A stretch of 64,000 nucleotides of DNA from Stutzerimonas azotifigens DSM 17556 (GCF_000425625.1 NZ_KE384410.1:193424-257423), one strand, 5' to 3'; positions 1 to 7,990 are shown, counted from the stretch's first letter. Made by a program: numbers and translations. The notes: generated from the sequence alone by a model not told the origin.

Positions 1-309
1 CAGTTCAACGAGGCGGGCATGATCGCCCTGGCCGCCTTCGTCGCACCGGCCGCCGCCGGGCGCGAGCAGGCCAAGGCCGAACTCGGCGCCGACCGCCTCA
101 TCACCGTCCACCTCCAGGCTTCCGAACAGACCTGCCGCACCCGCGACCCGCAGGGCCTGTACGCGGCAGGTGGCAACAACATTCCGGGCGTCTCCTTCCC
201 ATACGACGCGCCTGTCGATGCGGACCTGGTGATCGATACGGAAACGGTGTCGGTGGAAGAGAGCGTGAAGCAGGTGATCGAGCTGTTGCGGGGGCGTGGG
301 GTCGTCTGA
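1..309 (+). CDS. cysNC: APS kinase C-terminal end (partial, probably cysNC)
   Basis: Only the last 102 codons are in the window, and the frame is open from base 1. The text resembles the end of adenylylsulfate kinase, which phosphorylates APS to PAPS in sulfate assimilation: an AGMIALAAF stretch, then RDPQGLYAAG and SFPYDAPVDADLVIDT. In pseudomonads this domain is normally fused behind the large ATP sulfurylase subunit (CysNC). The CysN part lies outside the window, so the fusion is inferred. The gene ends in TGA at 307-309 and is followed by a strong GC hairpin. Confidence 0.85.
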   Translation, partial: QFNEAGMIALAAFVAPAAAGREQAKAELGADRLITVHLQASEQTCRTRDPQGLYAAGGNNIPGVSFPYDAPVDADLVIDTETVSVEESVKQVIELLRGRGVV

Positions 310-337
310 GGCATAGCCAAATACCCGTCGTATCTGT

Positions 338-358
338 CCCCTCTCCCTCCGGGAGAGG
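338..358 (+). terminator. GC hairpin after cysNC (repeat-type)
   Basis: A 9-bp perfect stem (CCCTCTCCC / GGGAGAGGG) with a 3-nt loop lies 29 bp after the cysNC stop. No T-run follows. The same motif recurs near 7441, 7710 and 15010, so it is a dispersed repeat that may also stop transcription. Confidence 0.45.
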
Positions 359-405
359 GCTAGGGTGAGGGAACTGTCACCCCCGCACGGCTCGCGCAGG
401 CAACC

Positions 406-783
406 TCAGACCAGAATCGCCAGGCTGGTATATCTGGCGACCATCGAGTCCGCAGTCAGCAAGTGCATGGGTTCGGTTATGGTTGTTGCAACCAGAATGC
501 GATCGAAAGGATCCCGATGATGAGATTCGACTTCGCGGATGGCCATGACATGCTCCACGGCAACCGGTAACTCGATGAACCCGCTTTCTCGGCAGCAGCA
601 GCGAATCTCGTCCAAGTCGGCGTCGATTTTGCCGAGGCTGATCTTGATTGCCAGCTCCCAGAAAGAGGCGGCGCTGATATAGGCCTCGCTGGCGTCCTCG
701 ATCAGGCGCCTGGCCTTGCGTGAAAGCTTCTGATCATCGGCGAGCGCCCACAACAAGACATGCGTATCGAGCAATATCCTCAT
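406..783 (-). CDS. PIN-domain toxin, VapC family
   Basis: This is a 125-residue PIN-domain protein. The N-terminus MRILLDTHVLLWAL carries the first acidic residue (D6), and FWELAIK carries E43. D91 and D94 in HRDPFDR plus D112 complete the acidic Mg-binding set of a VapC-type endoribonuclease. These toxins cleave RNA (often initiator tRNA or rRNA) and are neutralised by a co-transcribed antitoxin. The start codon overlaps the stop of the upstream antitoxin frame (ATGA, 780-783), as usual for such pairs. The gene looks intact although its partner appears damaged, so either the toxin is mild or the antitoxin still works. The RNA target cannot be read from the sequence. Confidence 0.85.
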   Translation of the reverse strand: MRILLDTHVLLWALADDQKLSRKARRLIEDASEAYISAASFWELAIKISLGKIDADLDEIRCCCRESGFIELPVAVEHVMAIREVESHHRDPFDRILVATTITEPMHLLTADSMVARYTSLAILV

Positions 784-1016
784 AGAGGAGCTTGCTCGAA
801 GCTATCGACCACCTCATCGGGCAACGGCGCGTCGAAATCGTCGGGAACTACCAGCTTGCCCTCATCCGCCCGATGCGCTTGCCCGAAGGCCCCACGGGAA
901 CCAGTCGGGTGAGCGCGCGGCCGTGCGTTGGCAATGAGGATGACCTGCTCGGCTGCGGCTTCATCCACCATCTTTGAAAGGCTATTCTTGGCTTTGCCAA
1001 GGGAATCGTAATGCTT
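780..1016 (-). pseudogene. VapB/Phd-type antitoxin remnant with two compensating frameshifts
   Basis: In the stop-sharing frame the text reads DSLGKAKNSLSKMVDEAAA, a typical Phd/YefM-like antitoxin N-terminus, and later KLVVPDDFDAPLPDEVV, a typical VapC-binding tail. The middle (HPTGSRGAFGQAHRADE) is nonsense, while the next frame over the same bases reads ALTRLVPVGPSGKRIGRM, the expected sequence. Two indels, near 915 and 865, therefore throw the centre out of frame and restore it. The codon where a start would be expected (1014-1016) is AAG, with no ATG at that point. The frame stays open upstream to about 1358. The lesions could be real decay or sequencing errors. Confidence 0.65.
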
Positions 1017-1337
1017 GCCTCTAAAGTCTTGGCCGACTCTGTCCAAATATGTTCCAGAGGCAATGCAAAACGCATGAGAGGCGTTTCCATCGGTAAGAGC
1101 ATAGGCCGAATGCTCCCGCCAGAAACGCGCATGGGCAATAGTCGGCGGGTTGCGCAAATACAAAGCCCTGTTGGGCGCGGGCGAGGTTTTGTGTGTGGTC
1201 CAGTTATACTGGCTAAAAATTCCAGAGAGCAAATGCGAGCGCATGGGAGTTTGCCTTGGTTGGGCAGCCAAATATTTGGCAGATTCCCCAGACGGGTTGA
1301 ATATAAGGCAAGCACCGCGCCGACGGTTGATAAGCAG
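1017..1337. other. Gene-poor spacer between antitoxin remnant and pilA terminator
   Basis: I see no supportable gene. Several frames are open over most of it, but none has a recognisable domain. The only local structure is a short palindrome, CCAGTTATACTGG, at 1200-1212. The minus-strand frame of the antitoxin remnant continues open through here and reads protein-like around 1020-1160 (for example ARFWREHSAYALTDGNASH), which may be the remains of an older gene. Confidence 0.5.
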
Positions 1338-1369
1338 AAAAATAAAAAACCCCGCCAAATGCGGGGTTT
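1338..1369 (-). terminator. Rho-independent terminator of pilA
   Basis: CCCCGC and GCGGGG form a stem with a 5-nt loop (1350-1366). On the minus strand the stem is followed by TTTTTTATTTTT. It lies about 42 bp past the pilA stop. Confidence 0.85.
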
Positions 1370-1410
1370 CTTGTTTTCAACAAGGCGTCATGCAACGCTC
1401 CGTAACTGTT

Positions 1411-1839
1411 TTACGGGCGGCAGGCAGACGGCAGATACTTGACTTCCAAGCCATCGCATTCCCAGTTGGAAATTTGATTGCCAGCGGCATTGAGGACCGG
1501 CTCCAGCGTCATTGTTTCGCCGTTATGTACACCGCTGGTGAACGGAACGCTAAGAACGCCGGCTGCGATTGTCACTCCAGTGAAGTATTTCCCTTCCAGT
1601 TCGCCAATCGCATCATCGAGTGCCTGCGAATCGCCTGCATCGGGCAGGGCGCCTTCTTCAGAAAGGTAAACGCCGATATCTGCCCGCAGGCCTGCGGTTG
1701 CGCTGAGTGCTTCGGACGCTTGTGCGCGGCCGGTGTAGTCCTGATAGGCCGGCAGCGCAATTGCCGCCAGAATACCGATAATTGCCACAACAATCATCAG
1801 TTCAATCAGGGTAAAACCTTTTTGCATCTGAGCTTTCAT
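1411..1839 (-). CDS. pilA: Type IV major pilin PilA
   Basis: This 142-residue prepilin is the main subunit of the type IV pilus used for twitching, attachment and DNA uptake. A short basic leader ends in G8. Cleavage by PilD there gives mature Phe1, and E13 becomes the conserved Glu5. The hydrophobic helix [20 protein letters not shown] follows. C128 and C140 near the C-terminus form the disulfide D-loop typical of pseudomonad pilins. It is divergent from pilBCD, has its own sigma-54 promoter and terminator, and has a purine-rich ribosome site (AAGGAGAG) just upstream. The globular part is variable between strains, so the family call is firm but the pilin group is not assigned. Confidence 0.95.
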   Translation of the reverse strand: MKAQMQKGFTLIELMIVVAIIGILAAIALPAYQDYTGRAQASEALSATAGLRADIGVYLSEEGALPDAGDSQALDDAIGELEGKYFTGVTIAAGVLSVPFTSGVHNGETMTLEPVLNAAGNQISNWECDGLEVKYLPSACRP

Positions 1840-1884
1840 GTGTCTCTCCTTGAAAGTGTTCAGGCAGTTAGCCTGCTCTCCCTG

Positions 1885-1902
1885 TAGCAGTCAGTGTGCC
1901 AA
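1885..1902 (-). promoter_or_regulatory. Sigma-54 (RpoN) promoter of pilA
   Basis: On the minus strand the sequence reads TTGGCACACTGACTGCTA. The -24 GG and -12 GC dinucleotides are separated by exactly 10 nt, matching the RpoN consensus TGGCAC-N5-TTGCW apart from one base. It lies about 45 bp upstream of the pilA start. In P. aeruginosa pilA is RpoN- and PilR-dependent, which fits. Confidence 0.85.
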
Positions 1903-2007
1903 GTTTTCCATGTCCCGGAAAATCGGGCCTCCAGGGCTTATGTGAACTGTGCACCCTGCCTTCATTCGCGCCCTTCTGACAAATTTCGTCACCTGTGATA
2001 ACGAGGT

Positions 2008-2036
2008 TTGGCACTGCCTGTCATGTGCGTTATAAG
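2008..2036 (+). promoter_or_regulatory. Candidate sigma-70 promoter of pilBCD
   Basis: A TTGGCA -35 element (2008-2013) and a TATAAG -10 element (2031-2036) are separated by 17 bp, ending 27 bp before the pilB start. It faces away from pilA. Confidence 0.5.
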
Positions 2037-2062
2037 GCGGGGCATTAATTCAGGAGAATTCG

Positions 2063-3766
2063 ATGACGGATCATATTCCCCTTTCGGGTCTGGCCAAGCA
2101 GATGGTGCTGGCCGGCCTGCTGGACGATAAGACCGCGCAGCAGGCGCAGCAGCAGGCTGCTCGTAACAAGCTGTCGCTCATCACCTATGTCGTGCAGAAC
2201 AAGCTGGCCCAGGGGCGGGCGGTCGCGGAGCTGGCCGCCGAGCAGTTCGGTATCGCCTTCATGGACCTCTCAGTGATGGACAAGGAGGGGCTGCCGCGGG
2301 ATGTCATCAGCGAAAAGCTCGTCCGTCAGCATCGCCTGCTTCCGCTGTGGCGGCGCGGCAACAAGCTCTTTATAGGTGTATCCGATCCGGCCAATCACCA
2401 GGCTGTGACGGATGTCCAGTTCAGCACCGGTCTTACCACCGAGCCGATTCTGGTTGAAGACGACAAGCTCGGCGAGGCGATCGACAAGTTTTTCGATAGC
2501 GGTACCACCGGCCTCGAGACGCTGGGCGACGTGGATCTCGACGGACTGGACGTCGAGACGGTGTCTGACGACAGAGCCGACGATCAGGCGGGGGCGGAAG
2601 CGGACGATGCGCCCGTTGTGCGCTTCGTCAACAAAATGCTATTGGACGCGATACGTGGCGGCTCGTCCGACCTCCACTTCGAGCCCTACGAGCGCGCCTA
2701 CCGGGTGCGCTTTCGTACCGACGGAATCCTGCACGAGGCTGCGCGGCCACCGATTCAGCTGGCTCCCAGGATCTCGGCGCGTCTTAAAGTAATGGCAGGT
2801 CTCGATATTTCCGAACGCCGCAAGCCGCAGGACGGGCGTATCAAGATGCGGGTGTCGAAGACCAAATCGATCGACTTTCGGGTCAATACGTTGCCCACGC
2901 TCTGGGGCGAGAAGATCGTGATGCGGATTCTCGATTCTTCCAGTGCACAGATGGGCATCGATGCGCTCGGCTACGAGGAGAGCCAGAAAGAACTCTATCT
3001 GGGCGCATTGAGCCAGCCGCAGGGCATGATCCTGGTAACCGGCCCCACCGGCTCCGGCAAGACCGTCTCGCTCTACACCGGTCTGAACATTCTCAACACC
3101 GTCGACGTGAACATCTCGACCGCCGAGGACCCGGTGGAAATCAACCTCGAGGGGATCAACCAGGTCAACGTCAACCCGCGGCAGGGCATGGACTTCGCCC
3201 AGGCGCTGCGGGCCTTCCTGCGGCAGGACCCGGACGTGATCATGGTCGGCGAGATCCGGGACCTGGAAACGGCCGAGATCGCCATCAAGGCCGCGCAGAC
3301 CGGCCACATGGTGATGTCGACGTTGCACACCAACAGCGCAGCGGAAACCCTCACGCGCCTGCGCAATATGGGTGTGCCAGCCTTCAACATCGCTACCTCG
3401 GTGAACCTGATCATCGCCCAGCGATTGGCGCGCAAGCTTTGCAATACCTGCAAGAAAGAGGTCGAGGTACCGCGCGAAACGCTCATCCGGGAAGGCTTCC
3501 CCGAGAGCGCCATCGGCACCTTCAAGATCTACGGCCCGGTCGGCTGCGACAATTGCAAGGGTGGCTACAAGGGGCGTGTCGGTATTTATGAAGTGGTTAA
3601 AAACACGCCGGCGTTGCAGCGCATTATCATGGAAGACGGTAACTCCATCGATATTGCCGCACAGATGCGCAAGGATGGCTTCAACGACCTCCGTACTTCG
3701 GCGCTGCTGAAAGCCATGCAGGGGGTCACGAGCCTGGAAGAAGTCAACCGCGTGACCAAGGATTAA
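2063..3766 (+). CDS. pilB: Type IV pilus assembly ATPase PilB
   Basis: This 567-residue hexameric extension motor of the type IV pilus hydrolyses ATP in the cytoplasm to drive pilin polymerisation through PilC. The N-terminal domain of roughly 170 residues is of the GspE/MshEN type. A Walker A loop GPTGSGKT lies at 327-334, an Asp-box/Walker B region (DPDVIMVGE) at 389-397, and a His box (TGHMVMSTLHT) follows. Four cysteines (C460, C463, C495, C498) form the zinc knuckle that distinguishes PilB/GspE from retraction ATPases. An AGGAGA ribosome site precedes the ATG. It is the first gene of pilBCD, with pilC 2 bp downstream. Confidence 0.97.
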   Translation: MTDHIPLSGLAKQMVLAGLLDDKTAQQAQQQAARNKLSLITYVVQNKLAQGRAVAELAAEQFGIAFMDLSVMDKEGLPRDVISEKLVRQHRLLPLWRRGNKLFIGVSDPANHQAVTDVQFSTGLTTEPILVEDDKLGEAIDKFFDSGTTGLETLGDVDLDGLDVETVSDDRADDQAGAEADDAPVVRFVNKMLLDAIRGGSSDLHFEPYERAYRVRFRTDGILHEAARPPIQLAPRISARLKVMAGLDISERRKPQDGRIKMRVSKTKSIDFRVNTLPTLWGEKIVMRILDSSSAQMGIDALGYEESQKELYLGALSQPQGMILVTGPTGSGKTVSLYTGLNILNTVDVNISTAEDPVEINLEGINQVNVNPRQGMDFAQALRAFLRQDPDVIMVGEIRDLETAEIAIKAAQTGHMVMSTLHTNSAAETLTRLRNMGVPAFNIATSVNLIIAQRLARKLCNTCKKEVEVPRETLIREGFPESAIGTFKIYGPVGCDNCKGGYKGRVGIYEVVKNTPALQRIIMEDGNSIDIAAQMRKDGFNDLRTSALLKAMQGVTSLEEVNRVTKD

Positions 3767-3768
3767 CC

Positions 3769-4986
3769 ATGGCGCAGAAAGCGATCAGAAACAGCGTCTT
3801 TACCTGGGAAGGTACCGACCGGCGTGGCTCCAAGATCAAGGGCGAGCTCAGCGGTGCCAGCCCGGCGCTGGTCAAGGCGCAGCTGCGCAAGCAGGGCATC
3901 AACCCGCTCAAGGTGCGCAAGAAGGGCATGTCCCTCCTCAGTGCGGGCAAGAAGATCAAGCCCATGGACATCGCCCTGTTCACCCGCCAGATGGCGACCA
4001 TGATGAAGGCCGGCGTTCCCCTCCTGCAATCGTTCGACATCATTGGCGAGGGCTTCGACAACCCGAACATGCGAAAGCTGGTGGACGATCTCAAGCAGGA
4101 AGTGGCGGCCGGTAATAGCTTCGCCACCTCATTGCGCAAGAAGCCGCAGTATTTCGACGACCTGTATTGCAACCTGGTCGATTCCGGCGAGCAGTCCGGT
4201 GCGCTCGAGACGCTGCTCGACCGGGTCGCGACCTACAAGGAAAAGACCGAGGCGCTGAAGGCCAAGATCAAGAAGGCCATGAACTATCCGATCGCCGTGA
4301 TTCTTGTGGCGGTTATTGTTTCGGCCATCCTGCTCATCAAGGTGGTGCCGCAATTTCAGTCCGTATTCGCCAACTTCGGTGCAGAACTACCAGCCTTTAC
4401 ACTGATGGTCATCGGCCTGTCAGAAATGCTCCAGGAGTGGTGGTGGATCGTGCTGTTTGGTCTTATCGGCGCCGGTTTCTTTTTCAAGCAGCTGCACCAG
4501 AAATCCGAAAAATTCAGAAACTCCTTTGATCGCGCCTTGCTTAAGCTGCCGATCATTGGGGACATTCTTTATAAATCTGCCGTCGCACGATTCGCGCGTA
4601 CTCTCTCGACGACCTTCGCTGCGGGTGTGCCCTTGGTGGATGCGCTAGATTCTGTTGCTGGTGCAACCGGCAACGTCGTGTTTCGCAATGCCACCCACAA
4701 GATCAAGGCCGACGTATCCAGCGGCACCCAGCTCAATTTCTCCATGCGTACCACCAATACCTTCCCGACCATGGCCGTGCAGATGACAGCCATCGGTGAG
4801 GAATCGGGGTCGCTCGACGAGATGCTCGGCAAGGTGGCTACTTTTTACGAGGATGAGGTCGACAACATGGTCGACGGGCTGACGAGCCTCATGGAGCCGA
4901 TGATCATGGCAGTGCTCGGCGTGCTCGTCGGTGGTCTGATCATCGCCATGTACCTTCCTATCTTCCAGTTGGGTTCCGTTGTCTGA
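3769..4986 (+). CDS. pilC: Type IV pilus inner-membrane platform protein PilC
   Basis: This 405-residue polytopic inner-membrane protein forms the platform on which PilB acts. It contains two tandem T2SSF (GspF-like) domains: the first cytoplasmic half starts near FTRQMATMMKAGVPLLQSF, and the second repeats the pattern as FARTLSTTFAAGVPLVDAL. Hydrophobic segments lie near residues 175-195 and 220-245 and at the extreme C-terminus (MAVLGVLVGGLIIAMYLPIF). The gene begins 2 bp after pilB, and its TGA overlaps the pilD ATG by one base, so the three genes are probably translated together. Confidence 0.97.
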   Translation: MAQKAIRNSVFTWEGTDRRGSKIKGELSGASPALVKAQLRKQGINPLKVRKKGMSLLSAGKKIKPMDIALFTRQMATMMKAGVPLLQSFDIIGEGFDNPNMRKLVDDLKQEVAAGNSFATSLRKKPQYFDDLYCNLVDSGEQSGALETLLDRVATYKEKTEALKAKIKKAMNYPIAVILVAVIVSAILLIKVVPQFQSVFANFGAELPAFTLMVIGLSEMLQEWWWIVLFGLIGAGFFFKQLHQKSEKFRNSFDRALLKLPIIGDILYKSAVARFARTLSTTFAAGVPLVDALDSVAGATGNVVFRNATHKIKADVSSGTQLNFSMRTTNTFPTMAVQMTAIGEESGSLDEMLGKVATFYEDEVDNMVDGLTSLMEPMIMAVLGVLVGGLIIAMYLPIFQLGSVV

Positions 4987-5858
4987 TGCCCCTTGTCGAT
5001 TACATGGCCAGCCATCCGCTGGCCTTTGTTTTTTCTGCGCTTCTGGTCGGTCTTCTGGTCGGCAGCTTTCTCAACGTGCTGGTCTATCGGCTGCCGATCA
5101 TGATGCGCCGCGACTGGCGGGCACAGGCCAGGGAGATTCTCGAGCTGCCGGCCGAGCCGCAGGGCCCGACCTTCAACCTCGTGCTGCCCAACTCCCGTTG
5201 CCCGCACTGCGCGCATGAGATCAAACCCTGGGAAAACATCCCGCTGATCAGCTGGCTGGTGCTCAGGGGGCGCTGCTCGGCCTGTCGCGCGCCCATCAGT
5301 CGGCGCTATCCGCTGGTCGAGCTTAGCTGTGGGCTGTTCTCGGCCTTCGTCGCCTGGCACTACGGCTTCGGTTGGCCGGCGGGGGCGATGCTGCTGCTGA
5401 CCTGGGGGCTGCTGGCGATGAGCCTGATCGATGCCGATCACCAGCTGCTGCCGGACGTGCTGGTGCTGCCGCTGTTGTGGCTGGGGCTCGTCCTCAATCA
5501 CTACGGCCTGTTCGTCACGCTCGAGGATGCGCTCTGGGGAGCGATCGCCGGTTACCTCAGCCTGTGGTCGGTCTACTGGCTGTTCAAGCTGCTTACCGGC
5601 AAGGAGGGCATGGGGTATGGCGACTTCAAGCTGCTGGCCATGATCGGCGCCTGGGGTGGCTGGCAGGCGCTGCCGCTGACCATTCTCCTGTCCTCGCTGG
5701 TGGGCGCGGTGCTCGGCACCATCATGCTGCGCGTGCGGCGTGCGCACAGCGGCACGCCGATTCCGTTCGGCCCCTATCTCGCGCTGGCCGGCTGGATCGC
5801 CCTGCTCTGGGGTGACGAGATCACCGCGAGCTACCTTCAATTCGCGGGCTTCAACTGA
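4986..5858 (+). CDS. pilD: Prepilin leader peptidase/N-methyltransferase PilD
   Basis: This 290-residue inner-membrane aspartyl protease cleaves prepilins after the glycine of the leader and N-methylates the new N-terminal Phe. It also serves type II secretion pseudopilins. The two catalytic aspartates are visible: D149 in LIDADHQ and D213 in the GYGD motif. A zinc-binding tetracysteine motif (C72, C75, C97, C100) lies in the first cytoplasmic loop. Length and residue numbers match P. aeruginosa PilD as I know it. It shares a TGATG junction with pilC. A repeat-filled spacer of about 500 bp separates it from coaE. Confidence 0.97.
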   Translation: MPLVDYMASHPLAFVFSALLVGLLVGSFLNVLVYRLPIMMRRDWRAQAREILELPAEPQGPTFNLVLPNSRCPHCAHEIKPWENIPLISWLVLRGRCSACRAPISRRYPLVELSCGLFSAFVAWHYGFGWPAGAMLLLTWGLLAMSLIDADHQLLPDVLVLPLLWLGLVLNHYGLFVTLEDALWGAIAGYLSLWSVYWLFKLLTGKEGMGYGDFKLLAMIGAWGGWQALPLTILLSSLVGAVLGTIMLRVRRAHSGTPIPFGPYLALAGWIALLWGDEITASYLQFAGFN

Positions 5859-5871
5859 ACGGCCTCCGTTG

Positions 5872-5959
5872 CGTAGGGTGGAAAACGGCGAAGCCTTTTC
5901 CACCAGAAAGGGCGGCGGGTATATCGGTGGAAAATCGCTGCGCGACTTTTTAACCTACG
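5872..5959. repeat. GTAGGGTGGAAAA inverted-repeat element (decayed)
   Basis: The left end CGTAGGGTGGAAAA (5872-5885) is mirrored by a right end terminating in TTTTTAACCTACG at 5959. Inner TTCCACC and GGTGGAAAA segments can also pair. It resembles a short dispersed non-coding repeat common in Pseudomonas spacers. The ends have drifted apart. Confidence 0.55.
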
Positions 5960-5982
5960 TCAGTCTTCAGCTCATTACCGAA

Positions 5983-6104
5983 CCGTCGTCCCGGCGAAGA
6001 CCGGGGCCCAGGTGGCTTGCACTTGGGTGTGGGCTTGTGGAGCGCTGAGTTCATCCTCGACTGGCTACTGGCCTTCTGGGTACCGGCCTTCGCCGGTACG
6101 ACGG
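5983..6104. repeat. 122-bp element with 29-bp imperfect terminal inverted repeats
   Basis: The left arm (5983-6011, beginning CCGTCGTCCCGGCGAAGACC) and right arm (6076-6104, ending CTTCGCCGGTACGACGG) are reverse complements at about 26 of 29 positions, around a 64-bp core with no coding potential. The form is that of a small non-autonomous MITE-like element of a type seen in many proteobacterial genomes. Confidence 0.7.
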
Positions 6105-6196
6105 ACTGGTGGGTGGCTGTGAGCGGGTGTGGGGCGTGGCTGGGGTGGGTGGTGCTTGCAGGGCGGTGAAAAAGGCAGGCCTGCGGCCTGCATCGC

Positions 6197-6261
6197 CGCG
6201 AGGGCGCGCCTCCCACAAAAGCAGCGGGTGCGCGCCTAACCTGGTGGGAGGCGCGCCCCCG
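6197..6261. repeat. REP-like inverted pair upstream of coaE
   Basis: The arms CGAGGGCGCGCCTCCCACA and TGGTGGGAGGCGCGCCCCCG face each other across 24 bp. The same GC-rich core (GGGAGGCGCGCCCTCG) recurs near 15107, 15266 and, in degenerate form, 19910. It is a family of repetitive extragenic palindromes in this genome. Confidence 0.7.
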
Positions 6262-6366
6262 GACGAGCTTTTTCGCGGAGAGAGGGGAAAAGCGTCGCCC
6301 GGTGCCCTTGCATCCGAGGCTGCCAGCCGGTACTACTGCCGGCCTGTTCCCGACGGGCTGGCGATC

Positions 6367-6975
6367 ATGACCCCATGGATTCTCGGACTTACCGGCGGCA
6401 TCGGTAGCGGCAAGAGCGCTGCGGCCGAGCATTTCACCCGTCTGGGCGTGCACCTGGTCGATGCCGATCAGGCCGCCCGCTGGGTCGTCGAGCCCGGGCG
6501 CCCGGCGCTGGAACAGATTGCCCGGCATTTCGGCGAGACGGTGATCCGGCCGGACGGGACCCTGGATCGCGCTGCCTTGCGCGAGCGGGTATTCGAGGAT
6601 CCGGCGCAGCGCAAATGGCTGGAGGCCTTGCTGCACCCGCTGATCAGAAAGGAAATCAGCGACTACCTGGCTCGGGCTGAGTCTCCGTACGCGGTACTGG
6701 TTTCGCCGCTGCTGATCGAGTCGGGGCAGTATCGTATGACGCAGCGCGTACTGGTGGTGGACGTTCCGGAGCACCTGCAGCTGCAGCGCACGATGGCCAG
6801 GGACGGCGTCAGCGAGGCGCAGGTCCAGGCCATTCTCAAAGCCCAGGCCGGCCGTGACGAGCGCCTACGGCACGCCGACGACGTGCTGGTCAACGACCGT
6901 GATCCCGCCTGGCTGCAGGCGGAAGTCGAACGCCTGCACCGTTTCTATCTCACCTTGCGTGGAGGTCAGCCATGA
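6367..6975 (+). CDS. coaE: Dephospho-CoA kinase CoaE
   Basis: This 202-residue enzyme phosphorylates the 3'-hydroxyl of dephospho-CoA, the last step of coenzyme A synthesis. The P-loop GGIGSGKS occupies residues 10-17. [14 protein letters not shown] and the Arg-rich [15 protein letters not shown] region fit the NMP-kinase-like fold. The ATG at 6367 was chosen because homologues begin about six residues before the [10 protein letters not shown] strand; the open frame further upstream is repeat sequence. The gene overlaps yacG by four bases (ATGA). Association of pilD, coaE and yacG is conserved in pseudomonads. Confidence 0.96.
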   Translation: MTPWILGLTGGIGSGKSAAAEHFTRLGVHLVDADQAARWVVEPGRPALEQIARHFGETVIRPDGTLDRAALRERVFEDPAQRKWLEALLHPLIRKEISDYLARAESPYAVLVSPLLIESGQYRMTQRVLVVDVPEHLQLQRTMARDGVSEAQVQAILKAQAGRDERLRHADDVLVNDRDPAWLQAEVERLHRFYLTLRGGQP

Positions 6976-7172
6976 ACTCGTCCATACACGTCGAGTGTCC
7001 TACCTGCGGAGCGCCGGTCGAGTGGAGTTCGAAGAGCCCGCACCGTCCGTTCTGTTCCGACCGCTGCAAGCTGATCGACCTGGGTGCCTGGGCGTCCGGT
7101 GAGCATGCGATTCCGGGTGACGAGCTGGAAGACGACCTGCTGTCCGGCGACCTGCCGCCTCGCGAGCACTGA
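6972..7172 (+). CDS. yacG: DNA gyrase inhibitor YacG (zinc finger)
   Basis: This is a 66-residue zinc-binding protein. C9 and C12 (CPTC) with C28 and C32 (CSDRC) bind one zinc. [19 protein letters not shown] is the family signature. The E. coli homologue binds GyrB and inhibits gyrase; the same role is inferred here. The C-terminal tail is acidic ([13 protein letters not shown]). It is translationally coupled to coaE by an ATGA overlap. Confidence 0.94.
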   Translation: MNSSIHVECPTCGAPVEWSSKSPHRPFCSDRCKLIDLGAWASGEHAIPGDELEDDLLSGDLPPREH

Positions 7173-7264
7173 GTCGCAAGTCTCGCACCGCTGGCCGTGT
7201 GAGTGAGCGTGGCAGGCCCGCTCACGGAGCCCTCACCCGGGCCGGCGGGCGAGGGTGGTTGGTT

Positions 7265-7795
7265 GGGTGTTGACCCGCGGCAACGTGTCGGCCCGGTTCG
7301 CGGCCAAGGCCGCTCCTACGAAAGTGGTGCCGCACATGGCCGTGGGAGCGCTCTTGCCAGCGAACGATGCCTGCCAGGTCGCAGGCAGAGCCTGTTCCTA
7401 CAGGCGTTGCCGGAGCGAGGGCAGCGCCGTCGCATTCCCTTCTCCCTCCGGGAGAAGGTGGCCCGCAGGGCCGGATGAGGGAGGCTTTGCACAAGCGACT
7501 CACCCGGGCCCTCCCCGGAGGGATGGGGGTTGTTCGGTGTTGATCCGCGGCCGCGGTTCGCGACCAAGGTCGCTCCTACGAAAGCGGGTGCCGTGCATGG
7601 CCCGTGGGAAGCGGTCTTGACCGCGATCTTTGGCTGGTGGTTTCCGGTCGCAGGCAGAGCCTGCTCCTACAGGCGTTGCCGGAGCCGAGGGCAGCGCCGT
7701 CGCATTCCCTTCTCCCTCCGGGAGAAGGTGGCCCGCAGGGCCGGATGAGGGAGGCCTTGCACAAGGGCCTCACCCGGGCCCTCCCCGGAGGGGCA
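7265..7795. repeat. Tandem duplication of a ~269-bp repeat-rich unit
   Basis: Two copies of a unit are offset by 269 bp (for example GTCGCAGGCAGAGCCTG at 7378 and 7647). The last ~145 bp of each are nearly identical: a TCCTACAGGCG segment, then TTCTCCCTCCGGGAGAAGG, GGCCCGCAGGGCC and ACCCGGGCCCTCCCCGGAGGG. The first part contains a REP-like core (TTCGCGGCCAAGGCCGCTCC, and a variant with compensating changes in copy 2, GACCAAGGTCG). There is no credible gene here; open frames are repeat artefacts. Confidence 0.8.
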
Positions 7796-7830
7796 GGGGG
7801 TGGTCCGGTGTTGGTCCGCCCCTTTATCGC

Positions 7831-7903
7831 CGCGAGGTCGTGCCTCCCACAGGCTGATGTGCCGGAGGCTTGTCGTGGGAGGCCCGCCCTCGGGGCGATG
7901 CAC
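7831..7903. repeat. REP-like inverted pair
   Basis: GCCGCGAGGTCGTGCCTCCCACA and, inverted, GTGGGAGGCCCGCCCTCGGGGC flank a short core. This belongs to the same palindrome family as the copies near 6200, 15107 and 19876. Confidence 0.6.
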
Positions 7904-7934
7904 TTGTTCATCTCGCCATACGGCTCAACGCTGT

Positions 7935-7990
7935 CCAGCCTCCAGCCTCCAGCCTCCAGCCTCCAGCCTCCAGCCTCCAGCCTCCAGCCT
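7935..7990. repeat. Eight perfect tandem copies of heptad CCAGCCT
   Basis: Eight identical 7-bp units occupy 56 bp and abut the stop codon of the permease gene (TCA at 7990-7992 on the plus strand). The reverse-strand unit, AGGCTGG, is the building block of the hairpins at 50429, 52143 and 55827, so this array belongs to the same sequence family but lacks an opposing arm. Confidence 0.95.

Noticed and set aside
1197..1215. Palindrome CCAGTTATACTGG as a LexA-type operator or attachment site
   Set aside because: It lacks the CTG-N10-CAG spacing of a LexA box, and no tRNA or integrase is nearby.
1150..1887. Plus-strand 245-codon frame opposite pilA
   Set aside because: It runs antisense through pilA, its terminator and its promoter, and has no start context or domain.
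7935..7990. Possible CRISPR or microsatellite-coded peptide
   Set aside because: The repeat unit is 7 bp with no spacers, so it is not a CRISPR array. The open frame through it is only the repeat translated.
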